Below are positions 30,131 to 40,626 of a DNA stretch of 64,000 nucleotides, piece after piece. The notes under the pieces were generated by a model. That model was not told where the DNA came from. It saw only the letters and a program-made list of their open reading frames with translations, and made no database searches. The stretch lies in contig PQCP01000100.1 in the NCBI GenBank assembly GCA_003062205.1, positions 32,719 through 96,718 of the forward strand, written 5' to 3'. How positions within the stretch are numbered: the first letter of the stretch is position 1; every line of letters begins with the position of its first letter. The position numbers and the translations under genes were made by a program. This stretch comes from Candidatus Sedimenticola endophacoides (GTDB lineage: Bacteria; Pseudomonadota; Gammaproteobacteria; Chromatiales; Chromatiaceae).

Positions 30131-30667
30131 ATGTCCCGCATAGCAAAAGCCCCCATCGAGCTGCCCAAGGGTGTAGAGATCAGCATCGCTCCCGATCAGG
30201 TAAGCGTCAAGGGTGCCAAGGGCAGTCTGCAGCTAGGTCTGCATGACTTCGTTCAGGTTGCGAACGAGAATGGTGTGGTATCCGTCTCTCCCAAGAACGA
30301 TGAAAATCAGGCTCACTGGGCAATGGCCGGTACCTTCCGCTCCCTGATCAACAACATGGTCGTCGGTTGCAGCGCCGGTTTCGAAAAGAGACTGACCTTG
30401 ATCGGCGTTGGTTATCGCGCCCAGGCAAAGGGTAAGGTGTTGACCCTCAACCTTGGTTTTTCGCATCCCGTCGATTATCCGGTGCCCGAGGGCATCGAGA
30501 TCAGCACTCCGTCCCAGACCGAGATCGTTGTCGCCGGTTCCGATAAGCAGCGCGTCGGGCAGGTCGCCGCCGAGATTCGCGCCTACCGTCCGCCGGAACC
30601 CTACAAGGGCAAGGGTGTTCGCTATTCCGACGAATACGTGGCTCGTAAAGAAGCCAAGAAGAAATAA
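30131..30667 (+). CDS. rplF: 50S ribosomal protein L6
   Basis: L6 binds near the sarcin-ricin loop. The 178 residues form two related alpha/beta domains, with MSRIAKAPIELPKGVEI at the start and the PEPYKGKGVRYSDE signature near the end. It lies 18 bp after rpsH. Confidence 0.98.
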   Translation: MSRIAKAPIELPKGVEISIAPDQVSVKGAKGSLQLGLHDFVQVANENGVVSVSPKNDENQAHWAMAGTFRSLINNMVVGCSAGFEKRLTLIGVGYRAQAKGKVLTLNLGFSHPVDYPVPEGIEISTPSQTEIVVAGSDKQRVGQVAAEIRAYRPPEPYKGKGVRYSDEYVARKEAKKK

Positions 30668-30679
30668 GGGTAACTGACG

Positions 30680-31036
30680 ATGGATAAGAAAACCTCACGT
30701 TTGCGCCGTGCCCGCAAAAGCCGCGCAAAGATCCGGGAGCTGCGGGTAGCACGCCTGGCCATCTTCCGTACCCCGAGGCATATGTACGCGCAGGTCATCG
30801 CGCCGAACGGCTCCGAAGTGGTTGCCGCGGCCTCTACGCTGGAGAAGGCGGTGAAGTCGGAAATCGATGGATCGACCGGAAACAGCGCCGCCGCAGCGAT
30901 CGTCGGCAGGCTGCTCGCCGAGCGCGCAAAGGCCGCTGGCGTCGAGAGCGTGGCCTTCGATCGCGCGGGCTTCAAATACCACGGCCGGGTTAAAGCGCTG
31001 GCGGACGCCGCACGCGAAAACGGCCTTCAGTTTTAA
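30680..31036 (+). CDS. rplR: 50S ribosomal protein L18
   Basis: L18 carries 5S rRNA with L5. The 118 residues begin with a basic tail ([21 protein letters not shown]) and end with [21 protein letters not shown], the family signature. It lies 12 bp after rplF. Confidence 0.97.
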   Translation: MDKKTSRLRRARKSRAKIRELRVARLAIFRTPRHMYAQVIAPNGSEVVAAASTLEKAVKSEIDGSTGNSAAAAIVGRLLAERAKAAGVESVAFDRAGFKYHGRVKALADAARENGLQF

Positions 31037-31046
31037 GGGGTAGGAA

Positions 31047-31553
31047 ATGTCGAACTACAACACAAACCCTGAAGGCGATGAGCTGATCGAAAAACTCATC
31101 AACGTCAATCGCGTGGCCAAGGTGGTCAAGGGTGGCCGGATCTTCGGTTTCTCCGCGCTGACCGTGGTCGGTGACGGAAACGGACGCATCGGCTTCGGCA
31201 CGGGAAAGGCACGCGAGGTTCCCGTCGCCATTCAGAAGGCGATGGAGAGCGCGCGGCGCAACATGAAAGAGGCCAAGCTCAACGCCGGCACCCTACAGTA
31301 CCCGCTGATCGGACGCCATGGTGCGGCCAAGGTCTACATGCAGCCTGCATCTGACGGTACCGGCATCATCGCCGGCGGCGCCATGCGCGCAGTGTGTGAG
31401 GCGGTGGGCGTTCAGAACGTGCTGGCCAAATGCATCGGCACCAACAACCCGATCAACGTCGTGCGCGCCACCATCAACGCGCTGACCGAGATGACCGATC
31501 CCGAAGCGGTTGCCGCCAAACGCGGCAAGAGCGTCGAAGAGATTCTGGGGTAA
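31047..31553 (+). CDS. rpsE: 30S ribosomal protein S5
   Basis: S5 takes part in decoding accuracy; spectinomycin resistance maps to its N-terminal loop. The 168 residues include [25 protein letters not shown] and the C-terminal [19 protein letters not shown] segment. The loop KVVKGGR is the normal sensitive form. Confidence 0.98.
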   Translation: MSNYNTNPEGDELIEKLINVNRVAKVVKGGRIFGFSALTVVGDGNGRIGFGTGKAREVPVAIQKAMESARRNMKEAKLNAGTLQYPLIGRHGAAKVYMQPASDGTGIIAGGAMRAVCEAVGVQNVLAKCIGTNNPINVVRATINALTEMTDPEAVAAKRGKSVEEILG

Positions 31554-31556
31554 GCC

Positions 31557-31745
31557 ATGTCTGACAAGAAGATGATGAAAGTAACCCTGGTGCGCAGCCT
31601 GAACGGCCGCCTGAAGAGTCATCAGGCATGCGTGCGCGGCCTTGGCCTGCGTCGCATCCACCAGACAGTCGAGGTCGAGGACACGCCGTCCACCCGTGGC
31701 ATGGCGAACAAGGTCTCCTACATGGTCAAGGTAGAGGAAGCTTGA
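31557..31745 (+). CDS. rpmD: 50S ribosomal protein L30
   Basis: L30 is a small 50S protein. The 62 residues contain [27 protein letters not shown]. It starts 3 bp after rpsE and ends 1 bp before rplO, so coupling is likely. Confidence 0.96.
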   Translation: MSDKKMMKVTLVRSLNGRLKSHQACVRGLGLRRIHQTVEVEDTPSTRGMANKVSYMVKVEEA

Positions 31746-31746
31746 G

Positions 31747-32181
31747 ATGCGTCTGAATACCATCAAGCCCGCAGAGGGCGCCAACAAGCAGAGCAAGCGG
31801 GTCGGACGCGGCATCGGCAGCGGTCTCGGCAAGACCTGCGGACGCGGCCATAAGGGCCAGAAGTCCCGCAGCGGCGGATTCCACAAGGTCGGCTTTGAAG
31901 GCGGCCAGATGCCGCTGCAGCGCCGCCTCCCCAAGGTCGGATTCACCTCCCGCAAGGGCCGCTACACCGCCGAGGTCCGCCTCGACGAACTGGCCAAGGT
32001 CGCGGCCGATGTTGTCGATATGGAGGCGCTTTACAGCGCGGACATCCTGCCCCGTTCCATGAAGCGGGCCAAGGTGATCCTCTCCGGCAAGATCGAAAAG
32101 GCGGTGACCGTGAAGGGTCTCGGCGTCACCAAGGGTGCGCGCGCGGCGATCGAAGCCGCCGGTGGAAAGATCGAGGCATAA
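31747..32181 (+). CDS. rplO: 50S ribosomal protein L15
   Basis: L15 binds late in 50S assembly. The 144 residues begin [20 protein letters not shown], followed by the Gly/Lys-rich RNA-binding arm ([22 protein letters not shown]) and the C-terminal [15 protein letters not shown] domain. secY begins on the next base after its stop. Confidence 0.97.
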   Translation: MRLNTIKPAEGANKQSKRVGRGIGSGLGKTCGRGHKGQKSRSGGFHKVGFEGGQMPLQRRLPKVGFTSRKGRYTAEVRLDELAKVAADVVDMEALYSADILPRSMKRAKVILSGKIEKAVTVKGLGVTKGARAAIEAAGGKIEA

Positions 32182-33537
32182 ATGGCCGGACCGGGTGCAA
32201 TGGCCGGCGGCATGGCTGGCATGGGGAAGTTCACTGAACTGCGTCAGCGGCTGCTGTTCGTCTTCGGTGCGCTGCTGGTTTTCCGTATCGGGACCTTCAT
32301 ACCGGTTCCGGGCGTGAACCCCGAGGCGATCGCCGCACTGTTTGATCAGCAGCAGGGGACCATCCTGGACATGTTCAACATGTTCTCGGGAGGCGCCCTT
32401 CAGCGTGCCAGTCTGTTCGCGCTCGGCATCATGCCCTATATCTCCGCCTCCATTATCATGCAGCTGATGTCCGCGGTGATCCCGCAGCTGGAGCAGCTGA
32501 AGAAAGAGGGGGAGCAGGGTCGCCGCAAGATTACCCAGTACACCCGTTATGGGACCGTTCTGCTGGCAACCTTCCAGGCGGTCGGCATCTCCATCGCCTT
32601 GCAGTCGCAGACCGCTGGCGGGATGCCGGTGGTGGTTCAGCAGGGCCCCGGTTTTGTGTTCACCGCGGCGGTGAGCCTGGTCACCGGTACCATGTTCCTG
32701 ATGTGGCTGGGTGAGCAGATCACGGAACGAGGCCTGGGCAACGGTATCTCCCTGATCATCTTCGCGGGTATCGTGGCCGGCCTGCCGTCGGCCATCGGAG
32801 GCACGCTGGAGTTGGTGCGCACCGGTGAGATGAATGCCCTGATGGTCATCGCCCTGTTCGTACTGGCGGCACTGGTCACCGCATTTGTGGTCTTCGTGGA
32901 GCGCGGACAACGGCGTATCACGGTGAACTATGCGAAGCGGCAGCAGGGGCGTAAGATGTTCGCCGCCCAGAGCAGCCATCTGCCGCTGAAGTTGAATATG
33001 GCCGGTGTGATCCCGCCCATTTTCGCCTCCAGTATCATCCTCTTCCCTTCTACGCTGGGGCAGTGGATCGGTACCCAGGAGAATATGCGCTGGCTGCAGG
33101 ATATCGTCGCCAAGCTCTCTCCTGGTGAGCCGGTCTATGTGATCCTGTACGCGATGGCGATTATCTTTTTCTGCTTCTTCTATACGGCGCTGGTCTTCAA
33201 CTCGAAGGAGACGGCCGATAATCTGAAGCGCTCCGGCGCCTTTATCCCCGGATATCGGCCCGGCGAGCAGACAGCCAGGTATATCGATGGGGTGATGTCG
33301 CGGCTGGCCCTGGCGGGCGCGCTCTATATCACCGGCGTCTGCCTGCTGCCGGAATTTCTGATCGTCGGCTGGAACGTGCCCTTCTATTTTGGAGGCACCT
33401 CCCTGCTGATTATCGTTGTTGTGGTCATGGACTTCATGGCACAGGTGCAGGCACACCTGATGTCACACCAGTATGAAGGCCTGATGAAAAAAGCGAATCT
33501 CAAGGGCCGGGGCGGTGGCACCGGGCTGCTGCGCTGA
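32182..33537 (+). CDS. secY: Preprotein translocase subunit SecY
   Basis: SecY forms the protein-conducting channel with SecE and SecG in the inner membrane. The 451 residues have ten hydrophobic helices, the N-terminal [23 protein letters not shown], the plug region, [17 protein letters not shown] and the ribosome-binding C5 loop with [18 protein letters not shown]. The Gly/Ala/Met-rich first 15 residues are not conserved, but the ATG follows rplO without spacing, so coupling is likely. Confidence 0.97.
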   Translation: MAGPGAMAGGMAGMGKFTELRQRLLFVFGALLVFRIGTFIPVPGVNPEAIAALFDQQQGTILDMFNMFSGGALQRASLFALGIMPYISASIIMQLMSAVIPQLEQLKKEGEQGRRKITQYTRYGTVLLATFQAVGISIALQSQTAGGMPVVVQQGPGFVFTAAVSLVTGTMFLMWLGEQITERGLGNGISLIIFAGIVAGLPSAIGGTLELVRTGEMNALMVIALFVLAALVTAFVVFVERGQRRITVNYAKRQQGRKMFAAQSSHLPLKLNMAGVIPPIFASSIILFPSTLGQWIGTQENMRWLQDIVAKLSPGEPVYVILYAMAIIFFCFFYTALVFNSKETADNLKRSGAFIPGYRPGEQTARYIDGVMSRLALAGALYITGVCLLPEFLIVGWNVPFYFGGTSLLIIVVVVMDFMAQVQAHLMSHQYEGLMKKANLKGRGGGTGLLR

Positions 33538-33574
33538 ACCTTCGACAAGAATTGACTGATTTGGAGAATGAGCC

Positions 33575-33688
33575 ATGAAAGTTAGGGCTTCCGTAAAAAA
33601 GATCTGCAGGAACTGCAAGATTATCCGCCGCAACGGCGTGGTGCGCGTCATCTGCAAGGAAGCGCGTCACAAGCAGCGGCAGGGTTGA
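33575..33688 (+). CDS. rpmJ: 50S ribosomal protein L36
   Basis: The 37-residue L36 reads [19 protein letters not shown] and onward. It is the zinc-binding form, with Cys11, Cys14, Cys27 and His32. ATG at 33575 follows TTGGAGAATGAGCC, a good ribosome binding site. It is the last spc gene, 37 bp after secY, with no infA or map between. Confidence 0.95.
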   Translation: MKVRASVKKICRNCKIIRRNGVVRVICKEARHKQRQG

Positions 33689-33787
33689 TATACAACTCTT
33701 TTTGCTTGAACAAGAGACAAATTCCAGTTAGAGTTACGCGTTTCCGCGCGTGACGTGGACGAGATTTATTTACTCAGGAGTAACCCG

Positions 33788-34144
33788 ATGGCCCGTATTG
33801 CAGGCGTCAACATTCCGGACCGTAAGCATACAGTGATCGCGCTGACTTACATCTATGGAATCGGCCGGACCCGCGCGGCTGAAATTTGCCAGTCCGCCGG
33901 CATTTCCGAGCAGACCAAGATCATGGAGCTGACCGAGGCCGAGATCGATACCCTGCGCGCAGAAGTCGGCAAGTTCACCGTCGAGGGTGATCTGCGCCGA
34001 GAAGTCTCCATGAACATCAAGCGTCTCATGGATCTTGGCTGCAATCGGGGTATCCGGCATCGTCGCGGTCTGCCGGTTCGTGGTCAGCGTACCCAGACCA
34101 ATGCGCGTACCCGCAAGGGACCACGTCGCCCGATTAAGAGATAA
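33788..34144 (+). CDS. rpsM: 30S ribosomal protein S13
   Basis: S13 contacts the P-site tRNA and L5/L31. The start is ATG at 33788 ([19 protein letters not shown]) after CAGGAG, giving 118 residues. The C-terminal basic tail [21 protein letters not shown] is typical. It heads the alpha operon, 99 bp after rpmJ. Confidence 0.97.
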   Translation: MARIAGVNIPDRKHTVIALTYIYGIGRTRAAEICQSAGISEQTKIMELTEAEIDTLRAEVGKFTVEGDLRREVSMNIKRLMDLGCNRGIRHRRGLPVRGQRTQTNARTRKGPRRPIKR

Positions 34145-34204
34145 GGGACTTGCCGGTATCGTGCCGGCAGGTATTCAGAGTTCAAGTTCGCAGGAACAAA
34201 GCAG

Positions 34205-34594
34205 ATGGCAAAAGCAAGCAGCCGTGCTAAGAAAAAGGTCACAAAGACCGTTACGGATGGTGTGGCCCATATCCACGCCTCGTTCAACAACACGATTATC
34301 ACCATATCCGATCGCCAGGGTAATGTCCTCTCTTGGGCTACCGCAGGCGGGTCAGGGTTTCGTGGTTCCCGCAAGAGTACCCCGTTCGCGGCCCAGGTGG
34401 CTGCCGATCGTGCCGGTGAAGCGGCCAAGAACTACGGGGTGAAAAACCTCGACGTCAACGTCAAGGGCCCCGGTCCGGGTCGTGAGTCTGCGGTGCGTGC
34501 CCTCAATAACGCCGGTTTTAAAATTACCAGCATTAACGACGTCACCCCGATTCCCCATAACGGCTGTCGTCCGCCCAAGAAACGTCGCGTCTGA
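34205..34594 (+). CDS. rpsK: 30S ribosomal protein S11
   Basis: S11 lies on the platform near the Shine-Dalgarno duplex. The 129 residues include [21 protein letters not shown] and the terminal [18 protein letters not shown]. It lies 60 bp after rpsM. Confidence 0.98.
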   Translation: MAKASSRAKKKVTKTVTDGVAHIHASFNNTIITISDRQGNVLSWATAGGSGFRGSRKSTPFAAQVAADRAGEAAKNYGVKNLDVNVKGPGPGRESAVRALNNAGFKITSINDVTPIPHNGCRPPKKRRV

Positions 34595-34611
34595 TCTGGA
34601 GTTAGAAAGTC

Positions 34612-35232
34612 ATGGCAAGATATATCGGACCAAAATGTAAGCTCAGCCGGCGCGAGGGAACCGATCTGTTCCTGAAGAGCCGTGTACGCTCGCTCGATTC
34701 CAAGTGCAACATGGAGAAGCAGCCCGGTCAGACCACCGACCGCCGCCGCCGTCTCTCCGACTACGGTCTGCAGCTGCGTGAAAAGCAGAAGATGCGCCGT
34801 CTGTACGGCATCATGGAACGTCAGTTCCGCAACTACTACAAGGCCGCGGCTCAGGCCAAGGGTGCGACCGGCGAGAACCTGTTCCAGCTGCTCGAAACCC
34901 GGCTCGACAATGTGGTCTACCGCATGGGCTTCGGCAGCACCCGCTCAGAGGCGCGCCAGCTGGTCAGCCACAAGTCGATTCTGGTCAATGGCAAGATCGT
35001 CAACATCCCCTCCTACAAGGTGCAGGCGGACGATGTGGTCGAAGTCCGTGAAAAGTCCAAGAAACAAGTTCGCATTCAGAGCTCCCTGGCCCTGGCCGAA
35101 CAGTACGGTTTCTCCGAGTGGATCGATGTGGACACCAAGGGGATGAAGGGTACCTTCAAGCGTCTTCCGGATCGTTCCGAGCTGCCTGCCGAGATCAACG
35201 AGCAGCTGGTCGTTGAGCTGTACTCCAAGTAA
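34612..35232 (+). CDS. rpsD: 30S ribosomal protein S4
   Basis: S4 starts 30S assembly and is the alpha-operon repressor in E. coli. The 206 residues begin [20 protein letters not shown] and contain the S4 RNA-binding domain ([20 protein letters not shown]). Only two of the four zinc-type cysteines remain, so no zinc site is expected. Confidence 0.98.
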   Translation: MARYIGPKCKLSRREGTDLFLKSRVRSLDSKCNMEKQPGQTTDRRRRLSDYGLQLREKQKMRRLYGIMERQFRNYYKAAAQAKGATGENLFQLLETRLDNVVYRMGFGSTRSEARQLVSHKSILVNGKIVNIPSYKVQADDVVEVREKSKKQVRIQSSLALAEQYGFSEWIDVDTKGMKGTFKRLPDRSELPAEINEQLVVELYSK

Positions 35233-35253
35233 GAGATAACAAAGAGGTTATCG

Positions 35254-36234
35254 ATGCCAGAGTTCGTCACTGATTTTCTGAAGCCGAGGCTGGTCAACGT
35301 CCAGCCTATCAGCGAGACCCATGCCAAAGTTTCGCTGGAGCCGATGGAGCGGGGTTTCGGTCATACGCTGGGAAATTCTCTGCGCAGGATCCTGCTCTCC
35401 TCCATGCCCGGCTGTGCCGTGGTCGAGGCCGAGATCGAGGGCGTGCTGCATGAGTACACCACCCTGGAAGGTGTCCATGAGGACGTGCTTGAGATCCTGC
35501 TCAACCTGAAGGAGCTGGCGGTGATCATGCACGCCCGGGACGAGGCGACGCTGACCTTGAACAAGAAGGGGGCGGGTGCGGTTCTGGCCAGTGATATCAC
35601 CCTGGACCACGATGTCGAGATCGCCAATCCCGATCATGTGATCGCCAACCTGACCAAGGACGGCGCCCTGAGCATGACCCTGAAGGTCGCCCGCGGTATC
35701 GGATATCAGCCCGCGGCTAACCGTCAGGATGCCGGTGAGGATCGTCCGATCGGGCGCCTCCAGCTTGACGCCACCTTCTCGCCCGTGCGCAAGGTCGCCT
35801 ACGCGGTAGAGGCCGCGCGTGTCGAGCAGCGCACCGACCTTGATCGTCTGGTGATCGACCTAGAGACCGACGGCACCATCGATCCCGAGGAGGCGATCCG
35901 CCGATCCGCGACGATCCTCCAGGATCAGCTCTCCGCCTTTGTCAGCCTCGACGAGACGGCTGCCGCCGTACAGGAAGAGGAGGAGAAGGGACCGGTGATC
36001 GATCCGATCCTGCTGCGTCCGGTCGATGATCTGGAGTTGACCGTTCGTTCCGCCAACTGTTTGAAGGCGGAGAACATCTTCCTGATCGGAGACCTGATCC
36101 AGCGCACCGAAGTGGAGCTTCTGAAGACCCCCAACCTGGGCAAGAAGTCGCTCACCGAGATTAAGGATGTACTTGCCACCCGCGGCCTTTCGCTGGGTAT
36201 GCGGCTGGAGAACTGGCCGCCGGAAGGCATCTGA
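35254..36234 (+). CDS. rpoA: DNA-directed RNA polymerase subunit alpha
   Basis: Alpha assembles the polymerase and contacts UP elements and activators. The 326 residues show the NTD to about 235 ([31 protein letters not shown]), an acidic linker and the CTD from about 250 ([20 protein letters not shown] and [12 protein letters not shown]). It lies 21 bp after rpsD. A GCCCGC-CAAGT-GCGGGC hairpin at 36240-36256 lies in the 59-bp gap to rplQ. Confidence 0.98.
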   Translation: MPEFVTDFLKPRLVNVQPISETHAKVSLEPMERGFGHTLGNSLRRILLSSMPGCAVVEAEIEGVLHEYTTLEGVHEDVLEILLNLKELAVIMHARDEATLTLNKKGAGAVLASDITLDHDVEIANPDHVIANLTKDGALSMTLKVARGIGYQPAANRQDAGEDRPIGRLQLDATFSPVRKVAYAVEAARVEQRTDLDRLVIDLETDGTIDPEEAIRRSATILQDQLSAFVSLDETAAAVQEEEEKGPVIDPILLRPVDDLELTVRSANCLKAENIFLIGDLIQRTEVELLKTPNLGKKSLTEIKDVLATRGLSLGMRLENWPPEGI

Positions 36235-36293
36235 CGACTGCCCGCCAAGTGCGGGCGGATAGAACCTGTTTATTGTATTAAGGAAGTTGAGCC

Positions 36294-36692
36294 ATGCGTC
36301 ACCGCAAATCCGGACGTAAGCTGAATCGCAACAGTGCCCACCGTAAGGCCATGTTTCGCAACATGACCTGCGCCCTGCTGCGTCACGAGCTGATCAAGAC
36401 CACCCTGCCCAAGGCCAAAGAGTTGCGCAAGGTTGCCGAGCCCATCATCACCATCGGCAAGAGTGACAGTGTCGCCAAGCGCCGACTCGCCTTCTCCAGG
36501 TTGCGCGATGACGAGGTGGTGGCCAAGCTGTTCAACGAGTTGGGCCCTCGCTATACAGATCGTCCAGGCGGCTACATGCGCATCCTCAAGTGCGGCTATC
36601 GGCCAGGTGATAAGGCACCGATGGCCTATGTCGAACTGGTCGATCGCCCCGAGCCGATCGATGAGGAGATGCTGGAGGCCGAGGCCGAGTAA
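36294..36692 (+). CDS. rplQ: 50S ribosomal protein L17
   Basis: L17 lies at the tunnel exit. The 132 residues begin [20 protein letters not shown] and include the C-terminal [21 protein letters not shown]. It closes the alpha operon, and a strong hairpin follows 23 bp downstream. Confidence 0.98.
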   Translation: MRHRKSGRKLNRNSAHRKAMFRNMTCALLRHELIKTTLPKAKELRKVAEPIITIGKSDSVAKRRLAFSRLRDDEVVAKLFNELGPRYTDRPGGYMRILKCGYRPGDKAPMAYVELVDRPEPIDEEMLEAEAE

Positions 36693-36715
36693 AGACTGGC
36701 AGCGATGCAGTACCG

Positions 36716-36745
36716 AGGAGGCCGGGCTTTTCAGCCCGGCCTCCT
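36716..36745 (+). terminator. Hairpin terminator after rplQ
   Basis: AGGAGGCCGGGC at 36716-36727 pairs perfectly with GCCCGGCCTCCT at 36734-36745 around six bases. No T run follows, but strength and place after the last alpha-operon gene suggest termination. Confidence 0.65.
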
Positions 36746-36936
36746 GCGTATTGGCCCGCACATTGCGCCCGTGTAACGAGTGACCTAAGCCAGCCCGCTG
36801 CGGGCGGCTCAGGAATCGCCCGTGGTCCGGGCGCCATGCAAGCCGGACGAACCATGGGTGGTGATCGCGCTCGGCTGGGATGAAAGCGCATGCGCGCGCT
36901 GCGCGCAGGCCCCAGGCGGGGCAGGGAAACGAAAGC

Positions 36937-37695
36937 ATGGGAAGAGATCATCACGGTGACCCCCTGCCAGAGGTGCGGCGAATTGCGCTGTTCACCGATT
37001 TTGGCCCGGAGGGGATTTACATCGGGCAGATGCGGGCGGTACTGGCCGATGCCGGGCTTCCCGTGTTCGACCTGATGAATGATGTCCCGGCGTTCGATCC
37101 CCGGGCCGGTGCCTATCTTCTCGCCGCCCTGGCGGACTCCCTGCCCGCTGGGACGCTCTACCTGTGCGTGGTGGATCCGGGTGTGGGAACCGGGCGCATG
37201 CCGTTACTGGTCCGGCATCGAGGGAACTGGTTTATCGGACCGGATAACGGATTGCTGTCGCGCCTGGGCGGAACGGTCCAGCGTATCGACTGGCGTCCCG
37301 AGCGACTCTCGGAGAGCTTTCACGGGCGTGATCTGTTCGCCCCCGCCGCGGTGCGTCTGTGCCGGGGAAGGGAACTGGCCGTAACACCGCTCGATCCACA
37401 ACGGCCGGTCGGGATCGGGTGGCCTGCCTCCCTGGGGGAGGTGGTATATATCGATCACTACGGCAACGCCATGTGCGGATTGCGCGCCGCGGGCCTTGAT
37501 GATGCGATACTGCTGGAGGCGGGTGGTCAGCGTCTGCGTTATGCCCGCACCTTCGGCGAGGTGGAGGTGGGCGAGCCCTTCTGGTACCGCAACTCCATCG
37601 GTCTGGTGGAACTGGCGGTCAACCGGGGCAGTGCCGCCGCGCGCCTGGGGTTGGTCGTCGGCAGTCGCGTCACCTGCCCCGCATCCGCTGGGTGA
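36937..37695 (+). CDS. S-adenosylmethionine hydrolase / hydroxide adenosyltransferase family (DUF62)
   Basis: This family cleaves S-adenosylmethionine to adenosine and methionine with water; fluorinases and chlorinases are specialised relatives. The 252 residues show FTDFG at 19-23, VVDPGVG, GPDNGLLS, the SFHGRDLFAPAA motif and EVVYIDHYGNAMCGL, all family signatures. ATG at 36937 is chosen; 19 more in-frame codons upstream look non-homologous. It stands alone between the alpha operon and the oppositely oriented uvrA, whose stop lies 4 bp away. The physiological role is unclear. Confidence 0.85.
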   Translation: MGRDHHGDPLPEVRRIALFTDFGPEGIYIGQMRAVLADAGLPVFDLMNDVPAFDPRAGAYLLAALADSLPAGTLYLCVVDPGVGTGRMPLLVRHRGNWFIGPDNGLLSRLGGTVQRIDWRPERLSESFHGRDLFAPAAVRLCRGRELAVTPLDPQRPVGIGWPASLGEVVYIDHYGNAMCGLRAAGLDDAILLEAGGQRLRYARTFGEVEVGEPFWYRNSIGLVELAVNRGSAAARLGLVVGSRVTCPASAG

Positions 37696-37699
37696 TTGA

Positions 37700-40555
37700 T
37701 CAGTCCACCTGCCGCAGCGGCCGCAGGGCCTTGCGCAAATAGCGCCCGGTGTGCGAGGCCGCGACCTCGCAGATCGCCTCTGGGGTACCCTGGGCAATGA
37801 TCTCGCCGCCGAACTCCCCCCCCTCCGGGCCCAGGTCGACAATCCAGTCGGCGGTCTTGATTACATCCAGGTTGTGTTCGATCACCACCACCGTATTACC
37901 GTGGTCGCGCAGTCGGTGCAGCACCTCCAACAGGTGTTGAACGTCCTGAAAGTGGAGGCCGGTGGTCGGTTCGTCGAGGATGTAGAGGGTATTGCCTGTG
38001 TCGCGCTTGGACAACTCGCGTGAGAGCTTCACCCGCTGGGCCTCGCCCCCGGAGAGGGTGGTCGCGTTCTGGCCCAGGGTGATGTAGGCGAGGCCGACGT
38101 CGATCAGGGTTTGCAGCTTGCGCTTGAGCGGAGGTATGGCATCGAAGAAATCAAGCGCCTCCTCCACGGTCATATCCAGCACCTGGTCGATGGTGCGGCC
38201 CTTGTAGCGGATCTGCAGGGTTTCACGGTTATAGCGCCGTCCCTTGCATACATCGCACTGCACATAGATGTCGGGCAGGAAGTGCATCTCCACCTTAATC
38301 ACGCCATCCCCCTTGCAAGCCTCGCAGCGCCCGCCCTTGACGTTGAAGCTGAAGCGCCCTGGCGAGTAGCCGCGTGAGCGTGCCTCGTGGGTGGCGGCAA
38401 ACAGTTCGCGTATCGGGGTGAACAGTCCGGTATAGGTGGCCGGGTTGGAGCGCGGGGTGCGGCCGATGGGACTCTGGTCGATGTCCACCACCTTGTCGAA
38501 GTGCTCCAGTCCGGCCAGGCCGTCGTGGGGCGCGACCTCGTGGCTGGCACCGTTCAGGGCATTGGCGGCCAGGGGATAGAGGGTGTCGTTGATCAGGCTC
38601 GACTTGCCGGAGCCGGAGACCCCGGTCACGCAGCACATCAACCCCACCGGCAGGCGCAGGTCGACGCACTTGAGGTTGTTGGCCCGTGCGCCTCTGAGCA
38701 GCAGTTCGTGGCCCGGCACGGGAGGGGTGCGCCGGGTGGGGACGGCGATGGCGCGCCTGCCGGAGAGATAGCAGCCGGTCAGTGAGTGCTCACAAGCGGC
38801 GATCTCGCGGGCGCTGCCCTGGGCGATCACCCGGCCGCCATGCACGCCGGCCCCGGGGCCGATGTCCACCACATGGTCGGCGCTGCGGATGGCGTCTTCG
38901 TCGTGCTCGACCACGATCACCGTGTTGCCCAGGTCGCGCAGGTAGCGCAAGGTGTCGAGCAGCCGGTCATTGTCGCGCTGGTGCAGGCCGATGGAGGGCT
39001 CGTCGAGGATATACATCACGCCGACCAGCCCGGCGCCGATCTGGCTGGCGAGGCGGATGCGTTGGGCCTCGCCCCCAGAGAGGGTCTCGGCGCTGCGCTC
39101 CAGGGTCAGGTAGTCGAGACCGACGTTGACCAGAAACTCCAGGCGCAGGGTGATCTCCCTGACCACCTTGGCGGCGATCTGACCGCGCTTTCCCGGCAGG
39201 GAGAGTTCGCGGAAATAGGCCAGGGCCCGGCCGATGGGGATGGCCGTGATCCCGGGCAGGGTGGTCTTCTCCAGGAACACATGACGCGCCGCCTCGTTCA
39301 GTCGGGTTCCACCGCAGGCGCGGCAGGGGTGGGTCGAGAGGTATTTGGCCAACTCCTCGCGTACCGCGTTGGATTCGGTCTCGCGGTAGCGCCGCTGCAT
39401 GTTGGGGAGGATTCCCTCGAAGGGGTGAGTCTTGCTGTAACGCCCGCCGCGTTCGTTGACATAGGTGAACTCGATCGGCTGGTCACCGCTGCCGTGCAGC
39501 ACGACCTGCCGCTGTTCGTCGCTGAGGGCGTTCCAGGGGGTCTCCACATCGAAGCCGTAGTGGCGCCCCAGGGAGCGGATCATCTGAAAATAGTAGGCAT
39601 TGCGCCGGTCCCAACTGCGCACCGCGCCGCCGGCCAGGCTCAGCTCGGGGTGGGCGACCACCCGCAGCGGATCGAAGAACTGCTCGCTGCCCAGGCCATC
39701 GCAGTCGGGACAGGCCCCCGCCGGGTTGTTGAAAGAGAAGAGTCGGGGTTCGAGTCCATCCAGGCTGTAACCGCACTCGGGGCAGGCGAAGTTGGCGGAG
39801 AAGCGCAACTCGCCGGCGGCGCCCCGGGGCGCGTCTGCCGGATCGAGCCAGGCGATACGGACCAGGCCGCCGGAGAGCCCCAGGGCGGTCTCGAACGACT
39901 CGGACAGACGCAGGGCGAGGTCGGGGCGCACCCGAAAACGGTCCACCACTACCTCGATGGTGTGCTTGCGGTGAAGATCGAGCGACGGGGGGGTGTCCAG
40001 CTCATGGAGTTCGCCATCGATGCGGGCGCGGACGAAGCCCTGGCCATGCAGCTCCGCGAGCAGCCTGTGGTGTTCGCCCTTGCGCTCGTCGACCACCGGG
40101 GCGAGCAGCATCAGGCGGCTCCCCCCGGGCAGGGCCAGCACCTGATCGACCATCTGACTGATGGTCTGGGCCTGTAGCGGCAGGTCATGGCGGGGGCAGC
40201 GGGGGGTGCCGGCGCGGGCGAACAGCAGGCGCAGATAGTCGTGGATCTCGGTAATGGTACCGACCGTCGAGCGTGGGTTGTGGGAGGTGGTCTTCTGTTC
40301 GATGGAGATGGCCGGCGACAGCCCCTCGATGTGATCCACATCCGGCTTCTCCATGATCGACAGAAACTGCCGCGCGTAGGAGGAGAGGGATTCGACATAG
40401 CGCCGTTGTCCCTCGGCATAGACGGTGTCGAAGGCGAGCGAGGATTTTCCGGAGCCGGAGAGGCCCGTGATGACAATCAACTTGTCCCGGGGCAGGTCCA
40501 GGTCGATGTTCTTGAGGTTGTGGGTGCGGGCGCCGCGTATGTGAATGGTGTCCAT
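37700..40555 (-). CDS. uvrA: Excinuclease ABC subunit A
   Basis: UvrA recognises DNA lesions and loads UvrB for nucleotide excision repair. The 951 residues have two ABC modules: Walker [16 protein letters not shown] near residue 31 and [15 protein letters not shown] near 640, with [16 protein letters not shown] and [15 protein letters not shown] signatures. Two zinc sites are visible (CPECGYS...CPDCDG and CEACKGDG...CDVCKG). ATG at 40555. No LexA box of the CTGT-N8-ACAG type was seen upstream. Confidence 0.98.
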   Translation of the reverse strand: MDTIHIRGARTHNLKNIDLDLPRDKLIVITGLSGSGKSSLAFDTVYAEGQRRYVESLSSYARQFLSIMEKPDVDHIEGLSPAISIEQKTTSHNPRSTVGTITEIHDYLRLLFARAGTPRCPRHDLPLQAQTISQMVDQVLALPGGSRLMLLAPVVDERKGEHHRLLAELHGQGFVRARIDGELHELDTPPSLDLHRKHTIEVVVDRFRVRPDLALRLSESFETALGLSGGLVRIAWLDPADAPRGAAGELRFSANFACPECGYSLDGLEPRLFSFNNPAGACPDCDGLGSEQFFDPLRVVAHPELSLAGGAVRSWDRRNAYYFQMIRSLGRHYGFDVETPWNALSDEQRQVVLHGSGDQPIEFTYVNERGGRYSKTHPFEGILPNMQRRYRETESNAVREELAKYLSTHPCRACGGTRLNEAARHVFLEKTTLPGITAIPIGRALAYFRELSLPGKRGQIAAKVVREITLRLEFLVNVGLDYLTLERSAETLSGGEAQRIRLASQIGAGLVGVMYILDEPSIGLHQRDNDRLLDTLRYLRDLGNTVIVVEHDEDAIRSADHVVDIGPGAGVHGGRVIAQGSAREIAACEHSLTGCYLSGRRAIAVPTRRTPPVPGHELLLRGARANNLKCVDLRLPVGLMCCVTGVSGSGKSSLINDTLYPLAANALNGASHEVAPHDGLAGLEHFDKVVDIDQSPIGRTPRSNPATYTGLFTPIRELFAATHEARSRGYSPGRFSFNVKGGRCEACKGDGVIKVEMHFLPDIYVQCDVCKGRRYNRETLQIRYKGRTIDQVLDMTVEEALDFFDAIPPLKRKLQTLIDVGLAYITLGQNATTLSGGEAQRVKLSRELSKRDTGNTLYILDEPTTGLHFQDVQHLLEVLHRLRDHGNTVVVIEHNLDVIKTADWIVDLGPEGGEFGGEIIAQGTPEAICEVAASHTGRYLRKALRPLRQVD

Positions 40556-40626
40556 CGGTATAACAGCCGTTGAGCGAACCTGATACTATACGCCGTCTTG
40601 ATAGAGCGAGCCAAAAGCAGTTGCAG

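Noticed and set aside
40556..40626. LexA (SOS) box between uvrA and the MFS gene
   Set aside because: No CTGT-N8-ACAG palindrome was found in the gap.
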